From NCBI GenBank assembly GCA_963709555.1, contig CAVPWR010000008.1, forward strand, positions 682,001 through 746,000: a DNA stretch of 64,000 nucleotides, in the 5' to 3' direction. Numbering within the stretch: position 1 is the first letter of the stretch; each line of letters starts with the position of its first letter. Made by a program: the position numbers and the translations under genes. Origin of the DNA: Sulfurisoma sp963709555. Lineage in GTDB: Bacteria; Pseudomonadota; Gammaproteobacteria; Burkholderiales; Rhodocyclaceae. Below, one piece after another: positions 17,871 to 28,319 of this stretch. Below the pieces are notes generated by a model that worked only from the letters and a program-made list of their open reading frames with translations, was not told the DNA's origin and did no database searches.

Positions 17871-18133
17871 TCTGTAGCTTCGACGGTCGCGATAACCTGG
17901 CCCTCGGCCAGCGCATCGCCTTCGGCCACCAGCACCTCAACGATCCGTCCGCCCAGCGGCGAGGGGATGTCGAGGGAGACCTTGCCGGTCTCGAGGGTGA
18001 TCAGGTTGTCGTCGGCACGGAGCGTGTCGCCGGGCTGGACATGGACCTCCTGCACGATGATGGCGCCGCTGCCGCAGTCGCCGCAGGTCTCCCAGCACTC
18101 GGGATACTTGGGCATGCGGACTTCGCGGATCAC
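17867..18133 (-). CDS. free-standing lipoyl/biotinyl-domain protein with Cys-rich N-terminus
   Basis: An 88-residue protein that is essentially one lipoyl/biotinyl carrier domain. The probable modified lysine sits in LITLETGKVSLDIPSP, which is lipoyl-like; a biotin site would read MKM. It is preceded by an unusual Cys-containing stretch, PECWETCGDCGSG. It is not GcvH, which is encoded separately at 21534-21917. It lies directly after the gcvR-like gene at the end of the glycine-cleavage cluster, so it may use the same lipoylation machinery. Its partner enzyme is unknown. Confidence 0.7.
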   Translation of the reverse strand: MIREVRMPKYPECWETCGDCGSGAIIVQEVHVQPGDTLRADDNLITLETGKVSLDIPSPLGGRIVEVLVAEGDALAEGQVIATVEATD

Positions 18134-18135
18134 GT

Positions 18136-18651
18136 TCAGGCGATCTTCTCGTCGAGGTTGATGTCGACCATCAGGTCGTTGGATATGCGCTCGAGTTCGG
18201 CGGTCAGCGCGCGGGCGTCGAGGTCGGGTCCCGCCAGCAGGTCGATGCTGGCGTGGAACATGATCTCGGCCGACATCGGCGCGCTGGCGGTATGGGTCGA
18301 GAGCTCCTCGACGTTGACCGCGTGGTGCGCCAGCACCTGCGAACTTCCTTGATGATGCCGATGCGGTCGTGGCCGACCAGCGCCAGCCTCAGTCGGCGTC
18401 CCGCTGGCGCCGACTTTTCGCCGGCTGCGGTTTCGCCGCTGATCCTGAGGCCCGACAGGCCGGCCAGGGCCGACTGCAGCGCTTCGGCGCGCTCGGCGGC
18501 GATGGCCACCTTGACGATGCCGGCGAACTTGCCGGCGAGGTGCGACATCGACGACTCGAGCCAGTTGCCCTGGTGGGCGGAGATGGCGGCCGAGAGTTTG
18601 CCGACGAGGCCGGGTTTGTCGTCGCCGATGACGGTGAGGATCAGATAGGTA

Positions 18652-18659
<8 letters not shown>
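18136..18659 (-). pseudogene. gcvR: GcvR-like tandem ACT-domain protein, frameshifted
   Basis: GcvR-type proteins have two ACT domains and modulate glycine-cleavage expression. The first domain begins LILTVIGDDKPGLVGKLSAA and the second ALVGHDRIGIIKEV. After that the frame shifts at about 18341 and continues VLAHHAVNVEELSTHTASAP to INLDEKIA. Adding one T (GTT TCG CAG) restores it, giving about 174 residues. The linker between the domains, GEKSAPAGRRLRL, is encoded by the short repeat at 18395-18420. The start was taken at 18659 (MADTYLILTV), with GAGGA 8 bp upstream; it overlaps the gcvP stop. Confidence 0.7.
18395..18420 (+). repeat. short interspersed element inside gcvR-like gene
   Basis: GGCGTCCCGCTGGCGCCGAC then TTTTCG; one T/C and one G/A difference from the copies at 2109 and 45953. 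Translated on the minus strand as EKSAPAGRR, exactly at the junction between the two ACT domains. Confidence 0.7.
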
Positions 18660-21512
<2,853 letters not shown>

Positions 21513-21533
21513 GGGCAGGCGGCGTGTAAGGGG

Positions 21534-21917
21534 TCAGGCTTCTGCGGCGACTTTGGTGTAGGCGGCGGCGTCGAGCAGGCCGGCGAGCTGCGCGGCATCG
21601 GCGGGCTTGAGCTTGAACAGCCAGGCGGCGTAGGCGTCCTGGTTCACGCTCTCGGGCGCGTCGAGCGCAGCATCGTTGCGGGCGATGACCTCGCCGGCGA
21701 CCGGCGCGTAGATGTCGGAAGCGGCCTTGACCGACTCGACCACTGCGCATTCCTCGCCGGCATTCAACTGGCGGCCGGCCTCGGGCAGGTCGAGGAAGAC
21801 GATGTCGCCCAGCGCTTCCTGGGCATGGTCGGTGATGCCGACGGTGACAGAGCCGTCGGCTTCGAGCTTCACCCACTCGTGGGATTGGGTGTATTTCAGA
21901 TCGGCGGGGACGTTCAT
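21534..21917 (-). CDS. gcvH: glycine cleavage system H protein
   Basis: A 127-residue lipoyl carrier shuttling the aminomethyl intermediate between P, T and L proteins. The lipoyl-lysine lies in VVESVKAASDIYAPVAGEV. The typical N-terminus is MNVPADLKYTQSHEWV, and the ATG at 21917 has AGGAGA about 7 bp upstream. The gcvT stop is inside this ribosome site, so T and H are tightly coupled. Confidence 0.95.
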   Translation of the reverse strand: MNVPADLKYTQSHEWVKLEADGSVTVGITDHAQEALGDIVFLDLPEAGRQLNAGEECAVVESVKAASDIYAPVAGEVIARNDAALDAPESVNQDAYAAWLFKLKPADAAQLAGLLDAAAYTKVAAEA

Positions 21918-21918
21918 T

Positions 21919-23022
21919 TCATTTCTCCTGGACGAGGGTTTTACCGTTGCGGACGAACGACGGCTTGACGACCTTCGCCCGCAGCAATTTGTCGCGAATC
22001 TCAACCTGCACTTCGTCGCCGGGCTTGACGCCGGCGGGAACGCGCGCCAAAGCGATCGACTGGTTCATGCTCGGCGAGAACGAGCCGCTGGTGGTCTCGC
22101 CCGCGCCCTGCGCGGTGACCACCTTCTGGTGCGAGCGCAGCACGCCGCGGTCGAGCAGCACCAGGCCGACGAACTGACGCAGTGCGCCCGCAGCTTGCCG
22201 TGCCGCCAGCGCCGACTTTCCGATGAAGTCGCGGCTGGCGTCCTTCATGTTGACTGTCCAGCCCAAGCCGGATTCGAGCGGGTTCTGGGTCTCGTCCATG
22301 TCCTGGCCGTAGAGGTTCATGCCGGCCTCCAGCCGCAGCGTGTCGCGCGCACCCAGTCCGGCGGGCTTGATGCCGGCAGCGGCGAGTTTGTTCCAGGCGT
22401 CGGCGGCCTGGGCGGCGGGCAGGGTGATCTCGAAGCCGTCCTCGCCGGTGTAGCCGGTGCGGGCGATCAGCCCATCGTGAACCCCATTCCATTCGGCGGC
22501 CTGGAACACCCCGAGCGGTTCGCTGACAGCGCGACTGTCGGGAAAAGCGGCCCAGAACTTCTCGCGGGCTTTCGGTCCCTGCACGGCGATCATCGCCAGC
22601 TCGGGGCGCGGCGTGAGGTTGACATTGAAGCCGGCCATCTGGCTGCGCATCCAGGCGATGTCCTTGTCGGCGGTGCCGGCGTTCACCACGATGCGGTAGT
22701 GCGACGGGCTGAAGAAATAGACGATCAGGTCGTCGATGACGCCGCCGTCTTCTTGCAGCAGGCAGGAATAGAGCGCCTTGCCGGGCGTGGTCAGCTTGGC
22801 GACGTCGTTGGCGAGGAGCCGGCGCAGCCAGGCCTGGGCATCGCAGCCGCGGAGGTCGATGGCGCGCATGTGCGAAACGTCGAACATGCCGGCGTCGCGG
22901 CGGACGAGGTGGTGCTCCTCGATCTGCGAGCCGTAGTGGATGGGCATGTCCCAGCCGGCGAAATCGACGATCTTGCCGGAGGCTTCGACGTGGCGATCAA
23001 ACAGTGGTGTACGTTTTCCCAT
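21919..23022 (-). CDS. gcvT: glycine cleavage system T protein (aminomethyltransferase)
   Basis: A tetrahydrofolate-dependent aminomethyltransferase of 367 residues that releases ammonia and forms methylene-THF. Family features run from FDRHVEASGKIVDFAGWDMP, through MFDVSHMRAIDLRG and RTGYTGEDGFEITLPA, to RLEAGMNLYGQDMDE near two-thirds. It is the first gene of the gcvT-gcvH-gcvP operon behind a tandem glycine riboswitch. GKSALAARQ is partly encoded by a sequence resembling the short repeat, but GK-AL is normal for the family there. Confidence 0.95.
   Translation of the reverse strand: MGKRTPLFDRHVEASGKIVDFAGWDMPIHYGSQIEEHHLVRRDAGMFDVSHMRAIDLRGCDAQAWLRRLLANDVAKLTTPGKALYSCLLQEDGGVIDDLIVYFFSPSHYRIVVNAGTADKDIAWMRSQMAGFNVNLTPRPELAMIAVQGPKAREKFWAAFPDSRAVSEPLGVFQAAEWNGVHDGLIARTGYTGEDGFEITLPAAQAADAWNKLAAAGIKPAGLGARDTLRLEAGMNLYGQDMDETQNPLESGLGWTVNMKDASRDFIGKSALAARQAAGALRQFVGLVLLDRGVLRSHQKVVTAQGAGETTSGSFSPSMNQSIALARVPAGVKPGDEVQVEIRDKLLRAKVVKPSFVRNGKTLVQEK
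22200..22221 (+). repeat. possible short-element copy in gcvT
   Basis: GTGCCGCCAGCGCCGACTTT shares 17 consecutive bases with the short repeat. Because the encoded GKSALAA also fits GcvT proteins, this may be coincidence rather than insertion. Confidence 0.35.
22978..23022 (-). other. 5' end of gcvT: canonical N-terminus
   Basis: The first codons give MGKRTPLFDRHVEASGK. CGGATAACTCCTTGAATC precedes the ATG on the coding strand: the ribosome site there (AACTCCTTG) is poor, in line with control by the upstream riboswitch terminator rather than a strong initiation site. Confidence 0.3.
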
Positions 23023-23065
23023 GATTCAAGGAGTTATCCGAAGTTATTTGCGTAGATTCGCGACA

Positions 23066-23262
23066 AAGAAAAAGGGCGAGCATCTTGCGATCCTCGCCCT
23101 ATCTGTCCTTGGCGCCTGAGAGATTTCCCCCTTCGGCGGGCGGATGACATCTCCGCCACTCTTCAGATTCTTGCTGCGTCGTCGGCCCTTTTGCCTGAGC
23201 GGTTCCTGGGCTTTGCGCCTTCGGCGGCAAGCCGTGTCGCGCACGCTTGCTCTCTCCCGACG
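23066..23262 (-). promoter_or_regulatory. tandem glycine riboswitch with terminator
   Basis: Two glycine aptamers lie in tandem on the minus strand. The first has GGGAGAG (near 23258), GCCGCCGAAGGCGCAA and CGCTCAGGCAAAAGGGCCGA. The second has GAAGAGTGGCGG, CGCCGAAGGGGGAA and ATCTCTCAGGCGCCAAGGAC. The expression platform is an 8-bp stem (AGGGCGAG/CTCGCCCT on the plus strand, 23073-23080 and 23093-23100) followed by a U-tract (23066-23072), so it controls transcription termination. Glycine binding should switch gcvT-gcvH-gcvP on, as known for this RNA class. Confidence 0.95.
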
Positions 23263-23272
23263 ATCGAGGCGG

Positions 23273-23301
23273 ATTATGCCGGCCGCGACGTGTCGTGGCA
23301 A
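23273..23301 (-). promoter_or_regulatory. gcvTHP promoter
   Basis: TTGCCA (23296-23301) and CATAAT (23273-23278) are separated by exactly 17 bp on the minus strand. The predicted start, around 23266, falls just ahead of the first aptamer. Confidence 0.75.
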
Positions 23302-23368
23302 TGGGTGAACTCGGGTGAACGCGGCTGGCCATGTAAAATGCGCAGCTTCTCTTTGCGGTCTCCCTCGC

Positions 23369-24202
23369 TTGAACGCCGACCTCCATTGCCATTCCACCGT
23401 TTCCGACGGCCTGCTCGCGCCGGCCGACGTGGTGCGTCGCGCCCACGGCAACGGCGTCGAACTGCTGGCGCTGACCGATCACGACGAAATCGGCGGCCTG
23501 GCCGAGGCGCGGGCCGAGGCCGACAAGCTGGGCATGAAGTTCCTCGACGGCACCGAGGTCTCGGTGTCCTGGGGCGACGACCAGACGGTGCATATCGTTG
23601 CCCTCGGCTTCGATCCGACCTACCAGCCGCTGGTCCAGGGCCTGGGACAGGTACGCGGCGGCCGTGACTCGCGCGCCATGCGCATGGCGGAGGAACTCGA
23701 CAAGGTCGGCATCCACGGCGCCTACGAGGGCGCGCTCAAGTATGTTGGCAACCCGGCGCTGATCTCGCGCTCGCACTTCGCCCGCTACATCGTCGAACTG
23801 GGGCACGCCAGGGACGTGAAGTCGGTGTTCGACTGGTGGCTGGCCAAGGGCAAGCCGGGGTATGTCTCGCATCCGTGGGCCACTTTCGAGGATGCGATGG
23901 GCTGGATTCTCGGTGGCGGCGGCATCGCGGTCATCGCCCACCCCGGCCGTTACCGCCTGTCCAAGGCCGAGCTGAACCAGATGTTCGGCGTGTTCAAGGA
24001 CCTCGGCGGGCGTGGCATCGAAGTGATCTCGGGTTCGCACAACGCCGAGATGACCCACGAGTACGCCAACGTCGCACGCAAATACGGCTTTCTCGCCTCG
24101 CGCGGCTCGGATTTCCACGGCCCGGGCGAGAGTTATGCCGATCTCGGCAAGGTGCCGCCGCTGCCCGAGGACCTGAAGCCGGTCTGGTCGGAATTCTTCT
24201 GA
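23369..24202 (+). CDS. rnm: PHP-domain 5'-3' exoribonuclease Rnm (RNase AM/TrpH type)
   Basis: A PHP-fold metallophosphoesterase of about 277 residues. The motif NADLHCHSTVSDG near the N-terminus and LTDHDEIGG follow the PHP pattern, and the C-terminal part holds AVIAHPGRYRLSKAEL and GSDFHGPGE. These match the RNase AM/YciV family, which trims short RNA 5' ends. I placed the start at the TTG 23369 because a -10-like TAAAAT lies at 23333; an upstream GTG at 23315 would start before that promoter. Divergent from gcvT. Confidence 0.75.
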   Translation: MNADLHCHSTVSDGLLAPADVVRRAHGNGVELLALTDHDEIGGLAEARAEADKLGMKFLDGTEVSVSWGDDQTVHIVALGFDPTYQPLVQGLGQVRGGRDSRAMRMAEELDKVGIHGAYEGALKYVGNPALISRSHFARYIVELGHARDVKSVFDWWLAKGKPGYVSHPWATFEDAMGWILGGGGIAVIAHPGRYRLSKAELNQMFGVFKDLGGRGIEVISGSHNAEMTHEYANVARKYGFLASRGSDFHGPGESYADLGKVPPLPEDLKPVWSEFF

Positions 24203-24321
24203 TGTCCTGCCGCCGAGCCGCCTCAAGGCGGGACCAGCCAGCGATCCGGAGGTCGCGCCAGGCGCGACCGAACTTCCGTCACCCCCGCCCTCAGGGCGGG
24301 GGGCGGGGGGCGGGGGCTTAA
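24203..24321. repeat. GC-rich hairpin spacer between rnm and yciO-like gene
   Basis: Two perfect hairpins: GGTCGCGC/GCGCGACC (24251-24269, loop CAG) and CCCCCGCCC/GGGCGGGGG (24282-24302, loop TCA). No U-tract follows. No gene is present in this 119-bp gap. Confidence 0.6.
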
Positions 24322-24948
24322 GTGGCGCAGTTTTTTTCCATCCATCCGGAGCAGCCTCAGCCGCGCCTGATCAAGCAGGCAGCGGAGATCGCCCGCGCCG
24401 GCGGCCTGCTGGCGCTGCCGACCGACTCGGCGTATGCGCTGGCCAGCCACATCGGCGATGCCGCGCTGCTCGATCGCATCCGCCGCATTCGCGGCGTCGA
24501 TGACAGGCACCACTTCACGCTGATGTGCCGCGACCTGTCCGAGATCGCCACCTACGCCCGCGTCGACAACGCCCAGTACCGGCTGTTGAAGGCGGTGACG
24601 CCGGGCAGCTATACCTTCATCCTCGAAGGCACCAAGGAATTGCCGCGCCGCGTGCTCCACCCCAAGCGCAAGACCATCGGCCTGCGCGTGCCGGACAATC
24701 CGCTGGTGCTGGCGCTGCTGCGGGAACTGGACGAGCCGCTGCTGACTTCGACGCTGATCCTGCCCGGCGACAGTGAGCCGCTGTGCGATCCCGACGAAAT
24801 CCGCGACCGCCTCGGCAAGCTGGTCGATCTGGTCATCGAGGCCGGTCCCTGCGGCGCGCAGATGACCACGGTGATCAACCTCGCCGATGGCGTGCCCGAG
24901 CTGCTGCGCGCCGGCCGCGGCCCGCTGGCTCCCTTCGGCTTCGACTGA
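24322..24948 (+). CDS. YciO family (Sua5/YrdC-like) protein
   Basis: A 208-residue YrdC-fold protein related to threonylcarbamoyl-AMP synthase, but of the short YciO branch. Features are LLALPTDSAYALASHIGD, RRIRGVDDRHHFTLMCRDLSE and NPLVLALLRELDEPLLTSTL. The KxR/SxN nucleotide site of true TsaC is modified here. Starts at GTG 24322. The likely role is RNA- or nucleotide-related; not assigned. Confidence 0.75.
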   Translation: MAQFFSIHPEQPQPRLIKQAAEIARAGGLLALPTDSAYALASHIGDAALLDRIRRIRGVDDRHHFTLMCRDLSEIATYARVDNAQYRLLKAVTPGSYTFILEGTKELPRRVLHPKRKTIGLRVPDNPLVLALLRELDEPLLTSTLILPGDSEPLCDPDEIRDRLGKLVDLVIEAGPCGAQMTTVINLADGVPELLRAGRGPLAPFGFD

Positions 24949-24952
24949 CGGC

Positions 24953-25612
24953 ATGGACGGCCTGATCCAGACGCTGGCGATCTACGCCATTCCGGTGATC
25001 TTCGCCATCACCCTGCACGAGGCCGCCCACGGCTATGTCGCGCGCCATTTCGGCGACCCGACGGCCTGGCAGGCGGGTCGCATCACCCTCAATCCGATCA
25101 AGCACGTCGATATGATGGGCACCATCATCGTGCCGATGATGATCCTGATCGCGAGCAAGATCGCCGGCTCCAGCGGCATCCTCTTCGGTTGGGCCAAACC
25201 GGTGCCGGTGAATTTCGGCCGCCTGCGCAATCCGAAGAAGGACATGCTCTGGGTGGCGGCGGCGGGGCCGGGCGCCAACCTCGTCATGGCGCTGGGCTGG
25301 GCGCTGCTGCTCAAGCTGGCGGTGGGCATGCCCGACAACGCCTACAGCCTGCCCCTGGGCGAGATGGCGCGCGCCGGCATCAACGTCAATGCCGTGCTGA
25401 TGCTGCTCAATCTGCTGCCGCTGCCGCCGCTCGACGGCGGCCGCATCGCGGTGAGCCTGCTGCCCCACCGTGCCGCCTGGCAGTTCGCCAAGCTGGAGCC
25501 CTACGGTTTCGTTATCCTGCTGGTACTCTTGTTTACCGGCCTGCTCGATTTCTGGCTGATTCCGCTGATGCGGATCTTCCTCACGCTCATCAAGTCGTTA
25601 TTCGGTTTCTGA
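24953..25612 (+). CDS. site-2 protease family (M50B) membrane metalloprotease
   Basis: A 219-residue integral membrane protein. The zinc motif is HEAAH (near residue 22) within AITLHEAAHGYVARHF, and the second ligand lies in NLLPLPPLDGGR. Several hydrophobic segments surround these, as in the compact SREBP-type intramembrane protease family. It has no PDZ domain, so it is not RseP. The ATG at 24953 overlaps closely with yciO. Its substrate is unknown. It is followed 2 bp later by trpS. Confidence 0.85.
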   Translation: MDGLIQTLAIYAIPVIFAITLHEAAHGYVARHFGDPTAWQAGRITLNPIKHVDMMGTIIVPMMILIASKIAGSSGILFGWAKPVPVNFGRLRNPKKDMLWVAAAGPGANLVMALGWALLLKLAVGMPDNAYSLPLGEMARAGINVNAVLMLLNLLPLPPLDGGRIAVSLLPHRAAWQFAKLEPYGFVILLVLLFTGLLDFWLIPLMRIFLTLIKSLFGF

Positions 25613-25614
25613 CC

Positions 25615-26820
25615 ATGTACGCTGAAAAAGTCCTCTCCGGCATGCGCCCCACGGGCCGCCTCCACCTCGGCCATTACCATGGCGTACTCGCCAACTGGAT
25701 CAAGCTGCAGCACGAATACCCGTGCCTGTTCTTCGTCGCCGACTGGCACGCTTTGACGACCAGCTACGACGAGCCCGGCACCATCACCCAGAACGCGATG
25801 GACATGGTGATCGACTGGCTTGCCGCCGGCGTCGATCCCTCGCAGGCCACGATCTTCATCCAGTCCAAGGTGCCCGAGCACGCCGAACTGCACCTGCTGC
25901 TGTCGATGATGACGCCGCTGGGCTGGCTCGAGCGCGTGCCGACCTACAAGGACCAGCAGGAAAAACTCACCCACAAGGACCTGACGACCTACGGCTTCCT
26001 CGGCTACCCGCTGCTGCAGGCGCGCCGACATCCTGATCTACCGCGCCGACAAGGTGCCGGTGGGCGAGGACCAGGTGCCGCACATCGAATTCACCCGCGA
26101 GATCGCGCGCCGCTTCAACCATCTCTACGGCAAGGAGCCGGGCTACGAGGAGAAGGCGAAGGAGTCGGTGAAGAAGCTTGGCAGCAAGCGCGCCAAGCTC
26201 TACGAGGAACTGCGCACCCGTTTCCAGGAGAAGGGCGAGGAGGATGCCCTGGAGCAGGCCAAGGCCCTGCTCAACGAGACGCAAAACCTGTCGCACGGCG
26301 ACCGCGAGCGACTGTTCGGCTACCTCGAGGGCGGCGGCAAGATGATCCTGGTCGAGCCGGGTGCTCTGCTCACCCACGCCTCGCGCATGCCGGGGCTGGA
26401 CGGCCAGAAGATGTCCAAGTCCTACGGCAACACCATCGCCCTGCGCGAGGACGCGGATTCGATCACCAAAAAGATCCGCACCATGCAGACCGACCCGCAG
26501 CGGGTGCGCCGTACCGACCCGGGCGATCCGGAGAAGTGTCCGGTCTGGCAGCTCCACCTGATCTACTCCAACGACGAGGTCAAGGCCTGGGCGCAGCAGG
26601 GTTGCCGCTCCGCCGGCATCGGCTGCATCGAGTGCAAGCAGCCGGTGATCGAGGGCGTGCTGAAGGAGCAGGAGCCGATGCGCGAGCGGGCGAAAATGTA
26701 CGAGGAAGACCCGCAGCTGGTTAAGAACATCGTCGCCGACGGCTGCGAGAAGGCGCGCAAGCTCGCCCAGGAGACCATGCGCGACGTGCGCGAGGCGATC
26801 GGCCTGGAGTACATTGATGA
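25615..26820 (+). pseudogene. trpS: tryptophanyl-tRNA synthetase, frameshifted and read through into scpA
   Basis: A class I aminoacyl-tRNA synthetase charging tRNA-Trp. The N-terminus has GMRPTGRLHLGHY with the HxGH signature. After GFLGYPLLQ, an extra G near 26021 shifts from frame 1 to frame 2; the text resumes DILIYRADKVPVGEDQ, and the second signature is KMSKS. It is about 400 residues to ETMRDVREAIGLEY. No stop follows in this frame; TGATGA is present one frame away at 26816-26821, so a second missing base would end TrpS normally. TrpS is normally essential, so I treat both breaks as probable errors. Confidence 0.85.
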
Positions 26821-26894
26821 TCGCTGGCCTCCCCTTCCCGCAAATTCGCCGCCTGCCATCCGCCGTCGGCGCCTGCCCCTGCGGCGGCAGGGCA

Positions 26895-26915
26895 GCCGTA
26901 TCGCCAGAGCCGACT
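26895..26915 (+). repeat. diverged short-element copy in trpS-scpA linker
   Basis: GTATCGCCAGAGCCGACTTC resembles the short element with about four differences. It lies in the 150-bp stretch between the TrpS and ScpA homology regions, which is open in the scpA frame. Confidence 0.4.
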
Positions 26916-26974
26916 TCCTGGATCCGCAGCCGCGACGCCGCTGGTCCGATCGCCGATTCCGGTATGGCGAGTCG

Positions 26975-27748
26975 ATGACGGAGATGCCACGCGATCTCTA
27001 CATCCCGCCGGATGCGCTGGAGATCATCCTCGAATCCTTCGAGGGACCGCTCGACCTGCTGCTCTACCTGATCCGCAAGGCCAACATCAGCATCCTCGAC
27101 ATCGCGATGGCGCCGCTGACGGCGCAGTACCTCAAGTATGTCGAGGAGATGCGCAAGCACAACCTGGAGCTGGCCGCCGAATACCTGTTGATGGCGGCGA
27201 TGCTGATCGAGATCAAGTCGCGCATGCTGCTGCCGCGTCCGCCCAAGGCCGAAAGCGGCGAGCCGGAAGATCCGCGTGCCGAGCTGGTGCGGCGCCTGCT
27301 CGAATACGAACGGATGAAGGCGGCGGCCAGGGCCATCGACGAACTGCCGCAGGTGGGCCGCGACTACGAGTGGGTCTCGGTGTGGATCGCCGACAAGGTG
27401 GTCGAGCGCCAGCCCGAGGTCAGCCTGAACGACCTGCAGCTGGCGTGGCTGTCGCTGATGAAGCAGGCGCGCGTCCAGGCGCATCACCGCGTGCGGCGCG
27501 AGGAGTTGTCGGTGCGCGAGCACATGGGGCACATCCTGCGCCGGCTGCAGGGGCAGGGCTTCGTCGGCTTCGAGCGCCTGTTTGACGTGAGCACCGGCGT
27601 GGCGAGCCTCGTCGTCAGCTTCCTCGCCGTGCTCGAGCTGTCGCGCGAACTGCTGATCGAGATCACGCAGAGCGAGGCGCTGGCGCCGATTTATGTAAGG
27701 TCCAGGGAATTCATGGAGTCCGCGGATGCTGCAACTGTACAAGCCTGA
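26975..27748 (+). CDS. scpA: segregation and condensation protein A
   Basis: The kleisin subunit of the SMC-ScpAB condensin, about 257 residues from MTEMPRDLYIPPDALEIILE. The N-terminal ESFEGPLDLLLYLIRKANI and KSRMLLPRP are hallmark sequences. The C-terminal winged-helix region ends in SRELLIEITQSEALAPIYV. The frame is continuous with upstream trpS, but the ATG at 26975 gives the family start. It overlaps scpB by 23 bp; smc itself is at 47602. Confidence 0.85.
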   Translation: MTEMPRDLYIPPDALEIILESFEGPLDLLLYLIRKANISILDIAMAPLTAQYLKYVEEMRKHNLELAAEYLLMAAMLIEIKSRMLLPRPPKAESGEPEDPRAELVRRLLEYERMKAAARAIDELPQVGRDYEWVSVWIADKVVERQPEVSLNDLQLAWLSLMKQARVQAHHRVRREELSVREHMGHILRRLQGQGFVGFERLFDVSTGVASLVVSFLAVLELSRELLIEITQSEALAPIYVRSREFMESADAATVQA

Positions 27749-28319
27749 AGACTACAAGCGGGTGATCGAGGCGGCGCTGCTGGTCGCGCCCGAGCCGGTG
27801 TCGCTGGCCGAACTCAAGAAGCTGTTCGAAGAGGACTTCGACGACGATACCTGGCGCACGCTGCTCGACGACCTCCGCCGCGACTGGTCGCAACGCGGCG
27901 TCGAGCTGATCCAGCTGGCGACCGGCTGGCGCTTCCAGACGCGGCCGGAGTACCAGTCTTACCTCGAGCGCCTCAAGCACGACAAGCCGCCGAAGTACTC
28001 GCGCGCGGTGCTGGAGACGCTGGCGATCATCGCCTACCGCCAGCCGGTGACGCGCGGCGACATCGAGGACATCCGCGGCGTCGCGGTGTCGCCCAACGTG
28101 TTGAAAACGCTGGAATCCCGCGGCTGGATCGACACCGTCGGCCATCGCGACGCGCCGGGCCGCCCGGCGCTGCATGCCACGACACGCAAATTTCTCGACG
28201 ATCTCGGGCTGCGCAGCCTGTCCGAATTGCCGCCACTGACCGAAATCGAACGGGTGATGGAACTTGGAAACACGGAACCCCCAGAACAAGAAGAAACCGT
28301 CGTCGAGCCGCAAGCGTAG
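27726..28319 (+). CDS. scpB: segregation and condensation protein B
   Basis: A 197-residue winged-helix partner of ScpA in the SMC complex. LIQLATGWRFQTRPEYQSYL and ETLAIIAYRQPVTRGDIEDI followed by GVAVSPNVLKTLESRGWI match ScpB. The acidic, glutamate-rich C-terminal tail overlaps the rluB-like start by 56 bp. Confidence 0.9.
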   Translation: MLQLYKPEDYKRVIEAALLVAPEPVSLAELKKLFEEDFDDDTWRTLLDDLRRDWSQRGVELIQLATGWRFQTRPEYQSYLERLKHDKPPKYSRAVLETLAIIAYRQPVTRGDIEDIRGVAVSPNVLKTLESRGWIDTVGHRDAPGRPALHATTRKFLDDLGLRSLSELPPLTEIERVMELGNTEPPEQEETVVEPQA

